Shown: in pieces, positions 51,700 through 62,882 of the stretch
How positions within the stretch are numbered: the first letter of the stretch is position 1
Layout: the number at the start of each line of letters is the position of its first letter
Assembly (NCBI GenBank): GCA_037953745.1
Contig: JBAKBP010007688.1
Span: 1 to 64,000, forward strand
Origin: Lithodes maja
Lineage: Eukaryota; Arthropoda; Malacostraca; Decapoda; Lithodidae
DNA: 64,000 nucleotides
Direction of reading: 5' to 3'
Program-made: the position numbers and the translations under genes
The notes under the pieces: model-generated
Told to the model about the DNA's origin: nothing
Seen by the model: the letters and a program-made list of their open reading frames with translations, nothing else
Databases searched by the model: none

Positions 51700-53270
51700 T
51701 ATGGGTTATTATTGACGAGGTAAGTGAAGGAAATAAGTCTGTATTGAGGATATACATTAAAGATTCCGTGGTAAACGTAGCCTAGGCTTGGACCCAAATA
51801 ACGACGGTATAAAACCCTTACCCTTCGTGTACTGGAGAATAATGGTCTGCAGCCAAATTAACACAATGCCGCTGGAAGCTCCGTTCGTAATCCCGTTAAA
51901 TAGAAGATGTTGTAGGTGTTTTCATAAAGCAAAAACACTTCACTATTCATTGAACAACAGTTCCACCATTTCAAATATGGCCGACTGGCCAGACTCCGAG
52001 AGATTATAAACACCAAGGATAATAAATTAATCAATGTGGCGTCGTAGAGGGATTGAGAAACAAAAGAGGCTCATTATATGGACTGATGTGTATTTCTACA
52101 CCCGTTAAAATATCGCAAGAATTTGTGACGTCACCGTCTAGACAGTGACGTACTCCCACAACAACCATTCATATGCCATCATCGCTCGTGACGTCACATC
52201 CAGTTTATTGACCAATAGAATATCAGTATACAACTCGACTCTCCTCCACTCGTCGTCCACCAGCTGAGCTGGGAAATTGTAGAAAGTGAGTCCACAGATA
52301 CTCTGTAAACATTAATTTATTCAGTATATTTTCCACTTCTAACCATCTCCGACGTAACATTCATAATAGACATACAGTACAAGTACAAAAAAATATATAT
52401 ATATACTGTAACTAGGACCTAGGCCAAATTCCTGAGATATCATTACTCCCGCTACGCAGGATTATACCCATCAGGGTGTCAAACGACGCTGTTTTTTTGA
52501 GTGATAACGCAAATTAACTTTTTGTATAATGATAACAGAAACTCCCCCAACCATTTTTTTTTTTAAGAAACAAAAAAAGGTAAATTGACATAGGCCCTAG
52601 CCTAATTTTGGTCTCCATATTTTCCATCTTGATTGCTTTTAGATTGCAGGAAATACTGTTTTAGACACCTAAATTCTCAAAACAATCAGGGGGGGGGGGG
52701 GGGGGGGGGGGCATCCCCCCGGACTCCCTTAGAGCTCGCGCCTTCGCCGCTCCGTCGCGCTATAGGCCCTAATGATAACAAAATAATAAACCATAATGAT
52801 AACACAATTCATATTTTGTGGATTGACACCCTGATACCCATAACTCTTACCGCCTAACCTATGGGAATACAGGACGTTTCGACGGTGTGTCAGTTCGCCG
52901 GCGCTAACTGGACGGTTCGACGGTACCGTCGAACCTCCGTCGAAACGTTTATTTATTTTTTATTTTTTTATTTTATAGAGTAGGCCTAGTCTATATTTTT
53001 AAACTGTAGGCTATTAATGGACTATTATATTCTTATGTTTAATAGCCTATAGATTTTCTAATTGTAATTATATATTTATATAAAAAGGGGTTGTAATCAG
53101 GCTTTCAGTAAGACATTTCAAAATTGTAGGCCTGTGTTCATATAAATTGTAATTTTGTTTACAGTTCTTTTCATATTTTTGGTAGTGATAAAATATATCT
53201 CTATCTTTCTTGTCCTTTTAAATTAATTTTTCAATCCTTATGATGTGTGTTGCCCTTTCCAATTTCCACC
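51700..53270. other. AT-rich unique-looking DNA; CRE-like sites, poly(G) run and an inverted motif
   Basis: 52120-52320 holds GTGACGTCACC, CGTGACGTCACATCC, GACCAATAG (CCAAT) and later GAAAGTGAGTCC, a possible donor; this could be a host promoter and first exon, but no ORF supports it. A G-run of about 26 is at 52689-52711. At 52875-52950 GACGGTTCGACGGTACCGTCGAAC forms a palindrome related to family R. No domain-bearing ORF. Confidence 0.4.
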
Positions 53271-54160
53271 CATATAAACACAATTTCAAAACGGTTAAAC
53301 CTTCGAATTAAGATATTCGATTATTCTAATCATACACGCACACACAATTTTGAAACAGCTAAACCTTCGAATTTAGAAATTCGATTGTTCTAATCCAACA
53401 CACATACACATACGCATAATTTTGAAACGCTTAAACCTTCGGATTAAGGCTTCTATGGTTCTAATTCTGTACTCACACAAATATAACATATGATCCAAAG
53501 CGGGATGGATGTAGTTACCGGGTGTTCCACTACCGACATACAACATAAATAATCTATAAATAGGGGGGCCTACTTACAATAAAATAAATACTTATAAATC
53601 TATAATACTAGGTTAGGTTAGGTTAGGTAGTTTGGTTAGGGTAATGTATTTTTGTATCCAAAGGCAGTCAAAATAGACGGGAACATGATGGTGAGCGTCC
53701 GCGTAGTGTAAACAAGACGGGCGGTACACCCGGTAACTACATTCTTGCCTCCAAAGCTAATAAAAACAATGTAAAATTAAATGCATGACCCAAAGCATCA
53801 AACTTTCATAACCCAAACCTAACGCGTTGTGATAATAAAGTTAAATTGTCTATCATTCGACGATAATATACAGCTTAGGAAGGAATTGTGGAACTTTCTT
53901 AATATAAAACAATATGAAAATATCCCTTAGAATGCGACATGAACCCCAAGGGGTTGAAAAGTGCAATTAGACGGTTCGCCGGTATTACTGGATTATTCGA
54001 CGGTTCTGACCAAGACCTTTCGAAATTCGACGATCGCGAAATTGGACGTTTCGACGATATCGTCGAACTGGCGCACCGTCGAATCGTCCTGTTTCCACCT
54101 AGGCCTAACAACCTTACCTAAATACCTAACCAGGCTAACCTATTCTAGTATTATGGGTGC
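53271..54160. repeat. Dispersed repeat family R, copy 2
   Basis: It shares AATTTTGAAACG-TTAAACCTTC, GACCCAAAGC, CGTTGTGATAATAAAGTTAA, TTCGACGATAATATACAG, CATGAACCCCAAGGGGTTG and TTTCGACGATATCGTCGAA blocks with 45480-46165. A (TTAGG)-type run GGTTAGGTTAGGTTAGG lies at 53611-53627. No coding capacity recognised. Confidence 0.6.
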
Positions 54161-56029
54161 CAGGGTGGGGGCTGCGGGCTGCCGCCCCTACACCCCGCTG
54201 TTTGACATCAACTCACGTGATTACACGACGTACGCCCAGTAACACAACTCATTCCCCCTTTTTTGTTGTGAGAAAGTGAAAGTAGGCCTAGGCTAGCCTA
54301 TCACTAATAATTTAAATACTAGCCTAGCAGTATAACACCCAAGTTGTATAACTAGATTAGGTTTTTGTAATTCCGTAAAGACGTCAGACGTACTTCAAGC
54401 TAAACCCAGTTTCCAAGAAGTCACTTCCTTTCCTAAAGAAAATACCCATTTGACTTCCGTTCCCAGGTTAGGCTAGGTCATTTCTCAATACTTCCGAAAT
54501 TCTACGTGCACGAAAAACAATAAGCAGTAAATGCAACATATCGCCATTCTATATTCGACTTCAAATTTCGAATAAAGAAGGAATAAATAGTCAAAATACC
54601 CACCTAAAAGTCAAGGAAGACAGCCAGGCCAGTCGGATGTAAACAAACCTCCTTTACAAGCACAGTGTTGCCATAACAAAAACAAAGGATCATTTATTTG
54701 GCGCAATAAATTCACTTAATTATTCTCCTGCTTGTCGGTCGGTACGAGTTGGTGGAGATAGCATTGCACCGAATACGTCACTATTTTACTTCCGTATTAA
54801 AGGGATACGAGTGAATGAGAGCGAAACATGCAACTCAAACAGACAGAAATCCGTTTTCTCATAACTTTGGGGAGCATAAAAGAAAATGTAATATAATGGG
54901 TGTCTTACGTGTATTTAGAGGTCACCGTAATAGCGGTAGAAATTCAGTTCATATTATACTTTTGAAAGTCTTAGGCCTGTGATTTGGGGGTTATGCTGGG
55001 TGATGACCTGCAGAACTAATTGCCTACTCTAGAATAGGATGATAGGCTACAGCACAGGGATGCCGTTAGAAAATATGTGTTATTAAAATACCACAGGAAC
55101 GAAAAACCTGAGAGCGAAACCTCCACCCCTAACGAGCCACAGGAACGAAAATCCTGAGAGCGAAACCCCCATCCCCAACGAGATCCCCGGTCCCTTTTCC
55201 ATCCCCGTTTTGGTCTCTCTCTCTCTCCCAATTCATTCCACATATTATACGTCTCTCAATCACAGTGTTTCTAATATACAAACCACAATACTTTACTGAC
55301 TGATATTCTTGATGTAGGCTACCACCTAAGTATGTATTTAATTATGTAACCACCATACAGGCTATAATACTTTCATTGTGTAGGTTCGGGGCGATCTAAG
55401 ACACCTTAGCTTCCATTTCACACCAAATCAGATCGTGATTACGTCATCCCTGTATTTAGTTATATAACAATCATAGTTCCCCCCCAATTCTAGCAATTAT
55501 ATGTCTCTAACCTCCCGTTGTTTTATCCACTAACTATATATATTCCCAACCTTCCTAATACAACTTCCATTTCACTAGACAAAATACCTAGGAGTAATTC
55601 CTAGATTAATTATGAAATTACACTAGACAGCCCCTAACTCACTGAGATCCACATTGCTATTTTATTGATGTACCAACTCCCTAATGTTAACATAATTTAG
55701 GGAACTTGTAAAATGAGAAGACACCTATCTTCGTTCCCCCATTTTTAGCAGTTAGCTATACATAACCTCACGTTGCATTGTTCGTCTGTCAATTTGTGTT
55801 CCCTTGCCAGTTCTTGTAGTGAATTATGCCTGTTGATTTAGATAAGTTAATTACGAGTTATGTAACAACCTTTAACCACGACTCTATGCACCCGATAAAC
55901 CTATGCCAGTTATTGTATTGATTTAGGCCTGTTAATTCGGATAAACTCACTATGACCAATCTGCAGACGATTATCAGAAGAGATGCAGGAAAGCTACCTC
56001 GTATCCCTCTCTCCATGACGAGTATAGAT
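54161..56029. other. No gene recognised; short tandem duplication
   Basis: AT-rich. A block of about 50 bp, CCACAGGAACGAAAA-CCTGAG ..., is duplicated in tandem at about 55089-55182. A TC microsatellite is at 55214-55227. No ORF above 75 codons and none with a domain. Confidence 0.5.
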
Positions 56030-56066
56030 ATATGTACCCCCGTGCTCAGTTGCCCCCTTGCCTTGT

Positions 56067-56138
56067 CTTAAGAACATAAGAACATAAGAAAATGGGAGTC
56101 TGCAGAAAGCCGATCGGCCCACACAAGGCAGATCCCTG
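56067..56138. mobile_element. 72-bp inserted fragment, probably a retroelement tail
   Basis: CTTAAGAACATAAGAACATAAG at its start is a repeated A-rich motif, followed by AGCCGATCGGCCCACACAAGG. It is absent from the matching position of the right arm, so it is an insertion. Confidence 0.5.
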
Positions 56139-56154
56139 TCTTCTAGTAACTAAG

Positions 56155-59100
56155 TCTATCTATCTATCTATTGCCTGACGCCGTGATCCCCGAAGGGGTG
56201 GCCACGAACGAACCGCCCCCATGCACCTCTGTCCCCAGTCAGTCGACGCCCCTCCCCCCAACCAGCACCGCCTTCATTCATGTAGTTCCTCACTCCATCC
56301 TTCCACCTCATATTCGGTCTACCTCTCCCCCTCTGTCCCTCCACCTCGCTCTCGTACACCCTCTTAGTCATTCTCTCGCTTTCCATACGTTCCATATGGC
56401 CGAACCATCTCAAGTTGTTCCTTTTCACACTTTCCAGCACATCTACCTCCACACCACACCTCCTTCTTACTTCCTCATTAATCTGTCTATCCCTCCATGT
56501 AATTCCGCACGCACTCCTTAAGTAATTCATTTCCACTGCTCTCACTCTTGGTCTGAGTCTCTCAACCAACGTCCATGCTTCGCTTCCGTAAGTCAGTGTC
56601 GGGATTAACACACTGTCATGCAAGGACTTCTTCACTTCCATACTGACCACCCTATTTCTTGTTACTGCTTTTAGCGTTCCTACAACCCTCTTCCCCTGTT
56701 GTACCCTCTCCCGCACCTCTTCATCCATAGTCCCATCTTTACTCAACACACTGCCCAGATACTTAAAAGAGTTGACGATCTCCATAGCCTGACCGTTCAG
56801 CTTCACCTCACACTCTGTGACTTCACCCCTTTCGAAGACCATAACCTTGCTCTTCCCCGTATTTACCTTCAAATTCCGTTTTTCGCACACTGTTCCAAAC
56901 TCATTTACCAGACCCTGCAACTCCCATTCATTATCACTCATCAGAACTGTATCATCCGCAAACAGCAGTATAGGTAGCTTCCACTCAATTCCCTCCCTTT
57001 TCAGCAATACACCAACATCCACTGCTCTTGATAGTATTTCTTTCATAACTCCATCCATATATACAGTAAACAACCACGGGGACATCACACACCCCTGTTT
57101 CAAACCAACATTCAGGTCAAAGAACTCGCTCTGCTCACTCTCCACACGTACTGCCGCCTTTGCACCCTCATACATGCTCTTCACTGCTTTCAGCAACTTG
57201 CCCTCTACTCCGTATATTCTAAGTACTTTCCACAAACCTTCTCTATCCACTCTGTCATAGGCCTTCTCCAAGTCCATAAAGGCAACATACACCTTTTGTT
57301 TCTTCTCCAGATACTTCTCCACAACACAATTCAGGGTAAAAATCTGATCTACACATCCTCTTCCCTTCCTAAAGCCTCCCTGCTCGTCGCCTATCCATTT
57401 CTCCGTTCTCACTCTCACTCTCTCAATCACTACCCTACTGTATACCTTCCCTACTACGCTTAGAAGACATATTCCTCGGTGGTTACCACACACTCCTCTT
57501 TCCCCTTTGCCCTTATATAGGGGGACTATTATGCCAGTCTTCCAGTCATCGGGTGCACTCCCCTTCTCCCATGCTAGTTTGCACATTTTCCATACCCATT
57601 CTATCACTATCTCACCACCATACCTCAACATTTCACCACACACTCCATCTGTTCCTGGTGCTTTCCCCAACTTCACTCTTTTCATGGCTTCCCACACTTC
57701 TGACCTCCTGATCCCCACCTCCTCCTCCACTACTTCTCTTCTTCTCCCTCCCATACCATATCCAGCTATGTTTGCTGGCTCTTCATTCCTTTCATTTAGC
57801 AACTCACTGAAGTACTCCCTCCATCTTTCGACTCTCTCTTGCTTCTCGGCTAGCATTCTCCCATTCTTATCTTTCACACCCTTACTGTTTCCCTTGCTAC
57901 CTTCCCTAACTTTCTTGACTTCTTTCCAGAACAGTTTCTTACTCTCCCTCCATTTTACACTCAGATTCCTTCCAAATTCCTCATCTACTCTTCTCTTACT
58001 TTCCTTCACTACTCTCTTCACCACCCTCTTACTCTCCACGTACCTCGCTCGTTTCTGTCTCTCGGAATCTTCATTCCCTCTACTACCCAACCACTCTCTA
58101 TATGCTTTCTTCTTTTCTTCCACAGCTATTCTTACCTCTTCTGTCCACCATGCTGTACCTTTCACTCCCCTCCCTCTTCTCCTCACTCCACACACCTCCT
58201 CACATGCTGCACAGATCTCATCCTTAAACACCTTGCTCATCTCCTCCACTTCCTCCATAACTTCCAGGTCGAACCCACCTAGTCGTCTTTCCACTGCTCT
58301 CCTGTACTCCTCCCTGACTTCCTCCTCCTGCAACCTCTCCACCCTCCTCACCATTCCACCCTCCTCTCGCCTCCCTCCCGCTCTCCTCACCCACTTCTTT
58401 TGTATCCTAACCTTAGCTACCACTACATAATGATCAGACAGACCCCCTCCAATACCCCTATACACCCTAGCATCCATCACAGATTTCTTCATTCGTTCAT
58501 CCACACATACATAATCAATCAATGACTTTCGTTCCACCACTGTCTTATCCTTCATCGTCAACATCCGTTTCCACGTGTACCTGTGGATCATTCTGTGTCG
58601 GAAGAAGGTGTTGGCTATCCACAGCCTCCTCCCCACACATACGTCCACAAGTGCACTACCATTCCCATTCACCTCTGATGGTACCCCCCACCCTCCCACC
58701 ACTCCCTCAACTTTCCTATCACCCACCTTACCATTCATATCCCCAATCAGAAATATTCTTTCGTTCTTGTCAAACTTCTCCAGGCACGCCTCCACATTCA
58801 TCCAGAACTCCTCTTTCTTTCTTTCAAGTATATCCTCTGTCGGGGCATACACGCATGCAATCACCCACGTTTGTATTCCTACTTTCATTCTCACCCCCAC
58901 AATCCTTGAACCCACAGACCCATACTCTCTTACACATTCCTTCCATTTGCTACTTACAAACAAACATGCACCTTCTCTCACTGTTCCTTCACTCACTCCA
59001 GCACACACACCCATTCCACACTCCCACTCTCTCACATCTGAACCTTTCCATTTGGTCTCTGTCATTCCACATACATCCAGCCTGGCATTCACTAACACTT

Positions 59101-59194
59101 CCAGAACCTCTCTCTCTTTTGTGCCATCATTCATGCCACTAACATTCCATGTAGCCATTCTCAGAATGTCCGAAGGCATGTCCTTAGTCGGTCG
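56155..59194 (-). mobile_element. RTE-type LINE, apparently intact, with (GATA)n tail
   Basis: The boundaries are set by the inverted arm that serves as empty site. The minus-strand 3' end is GGCGTCAGGCAATAGATAGATAG; the stop codon TAG is the first repeat of the tail, so there is almost no 3' UTR. The 5' UTR is about 15 bp. No clear target-site duplication was found. Confidence 0.8.
56168..59179 (-). CDS. RTE-type LINE ORF: APE endonuclease and reverse transcriptase
   Basis: Intact, about 1003 codons from ATG 59179 (MPSDILRMATWNVSG); 21 further in-frame codons upstream belong to the fold-back arm. The endonuclease has MATWNVSGMND, MTETKWKG (Glu), FLIGDMNGKVGD (Asp/Asn) and GGLSDHYVVVAK (His). 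RT has GKAPGTDGVCGEML, NHRGICLLSVVGK, DEQGGFRKGRGCVDQIF, VAFMDLEKAYDRVDRE, LKQGCVMSPWLFTVYMDG, active site LLFADDTVLM (about 56951) and FKYLGSVLSKDG. The C-terminus has RNNLRWFGHMERM and GQRGRGRPNMRWKDGV. All catalytic residues are present, so it could be mobile and could move the SINE at 29584. Confidence 0.9.
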   Translation of the reverse strand: MPSDILRMATWNVSGMNDGTKEREVLEVLVNARLDVCGMTETKWKGSDVREWECGMGVCAGVSEGTVREGACLFVSSKWKECVREYGSVGSRIVGVRMKVGIQTWVIACVYAPTEDILERKKEEFWMNVEACLEKFDKNERIFLIGDMNGKVGDRKVEGVVGGWGVPSEVNGNGSALVDVCVGRRLWIANTFFRHRMIHRYTWKRMLTMKDKTVVERKSLIDYVCVDERMKKSVMDARVYRGIGGGLSDHYVVVAKVRIQKKWVRRAGGRREEGGMVRRVERLQEEEVREEYRRAVERRLGGFDLEVMEEVEEMSKVFKDEICAACEEVCGVRRRGRGVKGTAWWTEEVRIAVEEKKKAYREWLGSRGNEDSERQKRARYVESKRVVKRVVKESKRRVDEEFGRNLSVKWRESKKLFWKEVKKVREGSKGNSKGVKDKNGRMLAEKQERVERWREYFSELLNERNEEPANIAGYGMGGRRREVVEEEVGIRRSEVWEAMKRVKLGKAPGTDGVCGEMLRYGGEIVIEWVWKMCKLAWEKGSAPDDWKTGIIVPLYKGKGERGVCGNHRGICLLSVVGKVYSRVVIERVRVRTEKWIGDEQGGFRKGRGCVDQIFTLNCVVEKYLEKKQKVYVAFMDLEKAYDRVDREGLWKVLRIYGVEGKLLKAVKSMYEGAKAAVRVESEQSEFFDLNVGLKQGCVMSPWLFTVYMDGVMKEILSRAVDVGVLLKREGIEWKLPILLFADDTVLMSDNEWELQGLVNEFGTVCEKRNLKVNTGKSKVMVFERGEVTECEVKLNGQAMEIVNSFKYLGSVLSKDGTMDEEVRERVQQGKRVVGTLKAVTRNRVVSMEVKKSLHDSVLIPTLTYGSEAWTLVERLRPRVRAVEMNYLRSACGITWRDRQINEEVRRRCGVEVDVLESVKRNNLRWFGHMERMESERMTKRVYESEVEGQRGRGRPNMRWKDGVRNYMNEGGAGWGEGRRLTGDRGAWGRFVRGHPFGDHGVRQ

Positions 59195-59371
59195 TGTATA
59201 TATAATATTAACCGGAGTATGCCACCAGTATTGATACGACATAGCGGCACTGTCCTTGTGTCGTATTGTGCCACGTGCATACCAAACTGGTTTTCATCAT
59301 CTTATTAGGACGACGGCTATAATGTCGTCATTCATGCATGTATTCAATCCTTAGGTTAATTATCTTTTATC

Positions 59372-60025
59372 CGCCATTGTGTTCCTCTCTTCCATTTACT
59401 TTTCCACAATTGTTATACGTCTTCCAATCACCTCCTCCGTATCCACAATCCACACTACTCTGTTTTGCTTCGTGACCCCATGCTCAGTGGTCACCTGTTT
59501 TGTCGGTCACCCTGTCTTTTGCTCCTTCACGCCCCGCTGCACACGCCACCCTACCTGTTCGATCGTAGGGAAATGCCACCCCTATGTCCAGCGCATTTAG
59601 GGTCACGACCCTAGGTCACGAGCGGCACGGTGCCTAGCCTCAAACCACCCCCTTTCCAATATCCAACCCCCACCTGTAAAGACGCCCAGACGAACTTTCT
59701 AACATGCCGATCCCGTTCATTTCCTCACCCCAATAAATAGAAGGAAAGGAACAGCTGAGCATGGGTTGGTATGTGGGTTACATTATTAATTATAGGGGTG
59801 ACATAATCATGATCGGGTTCGTTGTGAACTGGAAATCGAAGGCGTTTTGAGCTCGCCTTCGCACCTACACAAATGAAAGTACTATAACCCACAAGGTGGT
59901 TTACATACTTAGTTGGTACATCAATAATGTCTAGGAGGAAAGTCATGTGGTTTGTATTAAAGAAGATTGGGTTTTTTAAGAGGTGTGCAACATGCAGAGT
60001 TAAGTGGAAAAGAGAAAACATCGTG
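59372..60025. other. Loop of the fold-back element; nothing recognised
   Basis: No ORF with a domain. GGTCACGACCCTAGGTCACG near 59610 is a small partial palindrome. Confidence 0.4.
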
Positions 60026-60255
60026 GATAACAGATAGTTACCCTAAGGAGTGAATACATGCATAAACGGTGGCATTATAGACGTCGTCCTAATAAGATGA
60101 TGAAAACCGGTTTGGTATGCACGTGGCACAATACGACACAAGGACAGTGCCGCTATGTCGTATCAATACTGGTGGCATACTCCGGTTAATATTATATATA
60201 CACTTAGTTACTAGAAGAACAAGGCAAGGGGGTGACTGAGCACGGGGGTACATAT

Positions 60256-60825
60256 CATGATCGGGAGGTGTGGTGGAGTGGTCTTGCCACTGGCCTGGTA
60301 ATCCAAAGGTCCCGGGTTCAAATCCCGATGTATCAATGGGAAGATATTATTGGGATGGAATTTGAGCTGTACCTAGTAGCAGTGCATTACCACAAGCCCA
60401 CCGAAACGTCAATCAAATACCCTCATTGTTCCCTGATTAAATAGCAGTGTATGAATATTCCCATATTCAAAATATGCTATAGGGGTGCAATGCCTGGTGA
60501 GTTATCTGCTCAACAGGTGGCGTTGTGTGTGTGTGAGTGTGAGAGTCCGAGTGTAGGGGGTGAGACAGTGAAGCACGGGAACGAGATGGCTTCAGAGATG
60601 GGGTCGTTTCGGTCCATGAGTGAGCACCATGCCTCATGTGAAGGCAAGATGGCAGGTGCTCGTTGTACTCTACGTGCTTCACATGTCTCACTCCCTAGAC
60701 TGGAACAAGACCTCACAGGCTTCACTGTTTATTGTAAAACGGTGAATGTTAAGGCTCTCAGCCTATGCCCGAGAGGAAGTAAGTTGGAATATAGAAAAAA
60801 AAAAAAAAAAAAAAAAAAAATATAT
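60256..60825 (+). mobile_element. Probable tRNA-derived SINE with poly(A) tail
   Basis: 60263-60330 looks like a tRNA: A-box TGGTGGAGTGG (60271-60281), a CTGGTAA-type anticodon loop and B-box GGTTCAAATCC (60315-60325). The downstream part has GT repeats near 60526 and ends in a run of about 25 A (60796-60820), directly before DIRS c3. No second copy in the window confirms the length. Confidence 0.5.
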
Positions 60826-61126
60826 ATTTGTTAGTAGTCTTGGCAAATCCAACGTCAAGGCTATTAACCTAATTGCAATGACGACTTGTCTATTTTGACT
60901 GCTCTGTCGTCATTCCAACCGCGGTTAAAAAGAAAACGTCTAGAGTCTACTCCTTATCTTGCTCTAGGAGACATTGTACATTAACCAAAACTACCACCGA
61001 AGGTGAAAAAAGCATAGAAGAGAAGAAAAAGGGGTTTACCTTAGTTACCGCTTAAGGCCCATCCCGTGTTCCGTCATGTGCAGATCCCTGTCGAACGTGC
61101 GCATGAGCGACCCTCTCTTGTTATCA
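60826..61126 (+). repeat. DIRS c3 left inverted terminal repeat
   Basis: It matches 9644-9944 with a handful of differences (for example GACGTTGTAC/GACATTGTAC, CCGACGG/CCGAAGG). Confidence 0.9.
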
Positions 61127-62381
61127 TTTTTTCACGCGCTCCATTGAATGAAGTCGCTTTTGTTGTGCTCCTTTAATTCACCCTGTTTAGGTTAGTTTCG
61201 GCTTTTCTGGCCTTCTTTTTTGTTAGACAGATGTTACGTGATCTAGGGCACACGTAAATGGGCTCCTAAGTGTGTATAATGGAGACGCGTGTGGAAATAG
61301 CTTACCGAAGGTACGGGGGAGCCTGGCGTTCCTCGTATATGTTTTTCATTCTTTCTCTTTTCATATTCTTTTTTCCTGTTAGTCTTGGCATGGTTTAGCT
61401 TTTAGCTTCATTTAGCCTAGCTCGTTTTCTCATTCAGGAATTGCTATGCCCCTATGAGTTCTCATTTTTTTTCATAGCCTAGGTGTACAGTTGGTTCACA
61501 ATATGAGATTTCGTGATGGCGGTGCTGTTTGTAGGGTTTGTGTCGGCCGCATAAATAGCGTTCTTCCCGAGTCCCCCCTTTCGAGCCTTCACTGTGTCTC
61601 AAGGGCCTGGGCGCTTGGTGGTTCGTGATGTCCAGGGGTACCCCACGGGGGCCTCTCCCTCACACCACAGGGTTTTTCGCCCCTGACACATTCTCTACTC
61701 ACGGCTAGGCCACCCTTTTTCTCGCCAGTTTCATTTATTGGTTTTTGTGTTCCCTTCCTGTTTTCACCTCCATCCTTTCATAGCCTTTTGCCCAATCCTG
61801 GGGTACCCCACGGGGGCCCCTGTTTGTGCCACACCACCCAACCTGCCACTTCTCCTCATGGGCTTTGCTCTATCTCTGTGGGTTGGGTGGTTCCTGGGGG
61901 ATGTGCCTCCTCTCCCCTGGTGTGTCTTCCTTGCCTCTCCCTTGACCGGTTGAGTCAGGATATTATCAAGGAAGGCACTGCTCAGCTTGATGGTCATCGT
62001 CGCTTGGAGTTCATAAGGAGTTGACGCTTGTTTGCGGGCCTTTTTTGGTTTTCCTAGACGCTCCTCTCGCTTTTTCGGCACCGGACCATCTCGGCCGGTC
62101 CCGCAAATTTGCGGTGTGCTCGATTCGGTCCTCTGGGACATTTCGGCTCCCCGCAAATTTGCGACGATCGCTGGGGGGTCCCGCGGAGATGTGGGGGGTT
62201 TGTGTCGGTACGGTTCTACCTCCATTGGCCCGCAAATTTGCGGTTATAGTTGGCTTTCACTGTTGACCTTTTTTATGTCATATTGTTGCCTGATACTATA
62301 TTGGTGTATGCACTTTCCTGGTGTTATAGGCCCTGCATGTAAGATGTTGAGTGGTGGTTAACACTTTCTCCATCTTTGCAG
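61127..62381 (+). promoter_or_regulatory. DIRS c3 5' leader with palindromes
   Basis: It retains both GGGGTACCCCACGGGGGCC blocks (about 61636, 61800) and three CCGCAAATTTGCG palindromes (about 62100, 62152, 62230), which are conserved better than much of the coding region. The splice-acceptor-like TCTTTGCAG ends at 62381. Confidence 0.55.
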
Positions 62382-62667
62382 GTTCTGCTGGTGCTCTTCC
62401 GCCTCGGCCGCCCTCCTCACCTACCTCTGTGCTCCCAGTTTAGGGTGAGTACGGATACCTGTTTGCATGTGTGTTCCTGTTTCCCCATGCTCCTTCCCTG
62501 GTTCTTCTTGGCCATTCTCTCCACTTCCTCCTTCGACGTGCTGATTCTGGTGTGTGTTCTTCTCGTGCTGGTCGGCTGCTTTGCTTTCGCCTTGGTTGTC
62601 GCTCCCCGTGCTTGGTGAGCCACATGTCCTGCTTGCGCCACTCGCTCTTTGTGTCCTCTACGGCCTA

Positions 62668-62692
62668 TTAGGTTAATAGCCTTGACGTTGGA
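62668..62692 (+). other. 25-bp insertion of DIRS terminal-repeat sequence in c3
   Basis: TTAGGTTAATAGCCTTGACG ... GGA is inserted between CGGCCTA and CCTCCCTG, which are adjacent in c1. The same string occurs in the right terminal repeat (about 17676-17700). Confidence 0.85.
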
Positions 62693-62882
62693 CCTCCCTG
62701 CTCTGTGTGGCCCGTGTCTGGCCCTGGTTCCTCGGCGGCGGCTGTGGCCTCTGCTTCCCTTCCGTCGGTGTGGCCGATGGTCTCCCGCCACATTGGGCCT
62801 GTGGGCCGCCGTTCCCCGGCCTTTGTTGCCGCCTGGTTCCGCGTCACCCTGGGTATCCCTGACCCGACTGACGGCCGTTCAA

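Larger units (their letters stand above)
56030..60255. mobile_element. Fold-back element with long inverted arms, interrupted by the RTE LINE
   Basis: The right arm (60026-60255) is continuous. Its reverse complement is split on the left: 56030-56066 and 56139-56154 (outer part) and 59195-59371 (inner part). Reading the right arm through gives ...TAACTAAG|TGTATATATAATATT, the empty site into which the LINE (56155-59194) was inserted. A 72-bp foreign piece (56067-56138) also lies in the left arm. The loop (59372-60025) has no gene. The outer ends read ATATGTACCCCCGTGCTCAG. Confidence 0.65.

Noticed and set aside
52689..52711. Poly(G) tract as a functional element
   Set aside because: Long G-runs also occur at 12628, 13826, 16876, 33642 and 63889, probably by slippage or assembly error. 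No consistent context outside DIRS.
53611..53627. TTAGG repeats as a telomere or telomere-fusion site
   Set aside because: Only three to four units, embedded in a dispersed repeat. This is too short for telomeric DNA; used only as a weak hint of arthropod origin.
57507..58430. 307-codon plus-strand ORF opposite the RTE LINE
   Set aside because: Antisense shadow of the LINE coding strand; Ser/Leu/Thr/Pro-rich with no domain.
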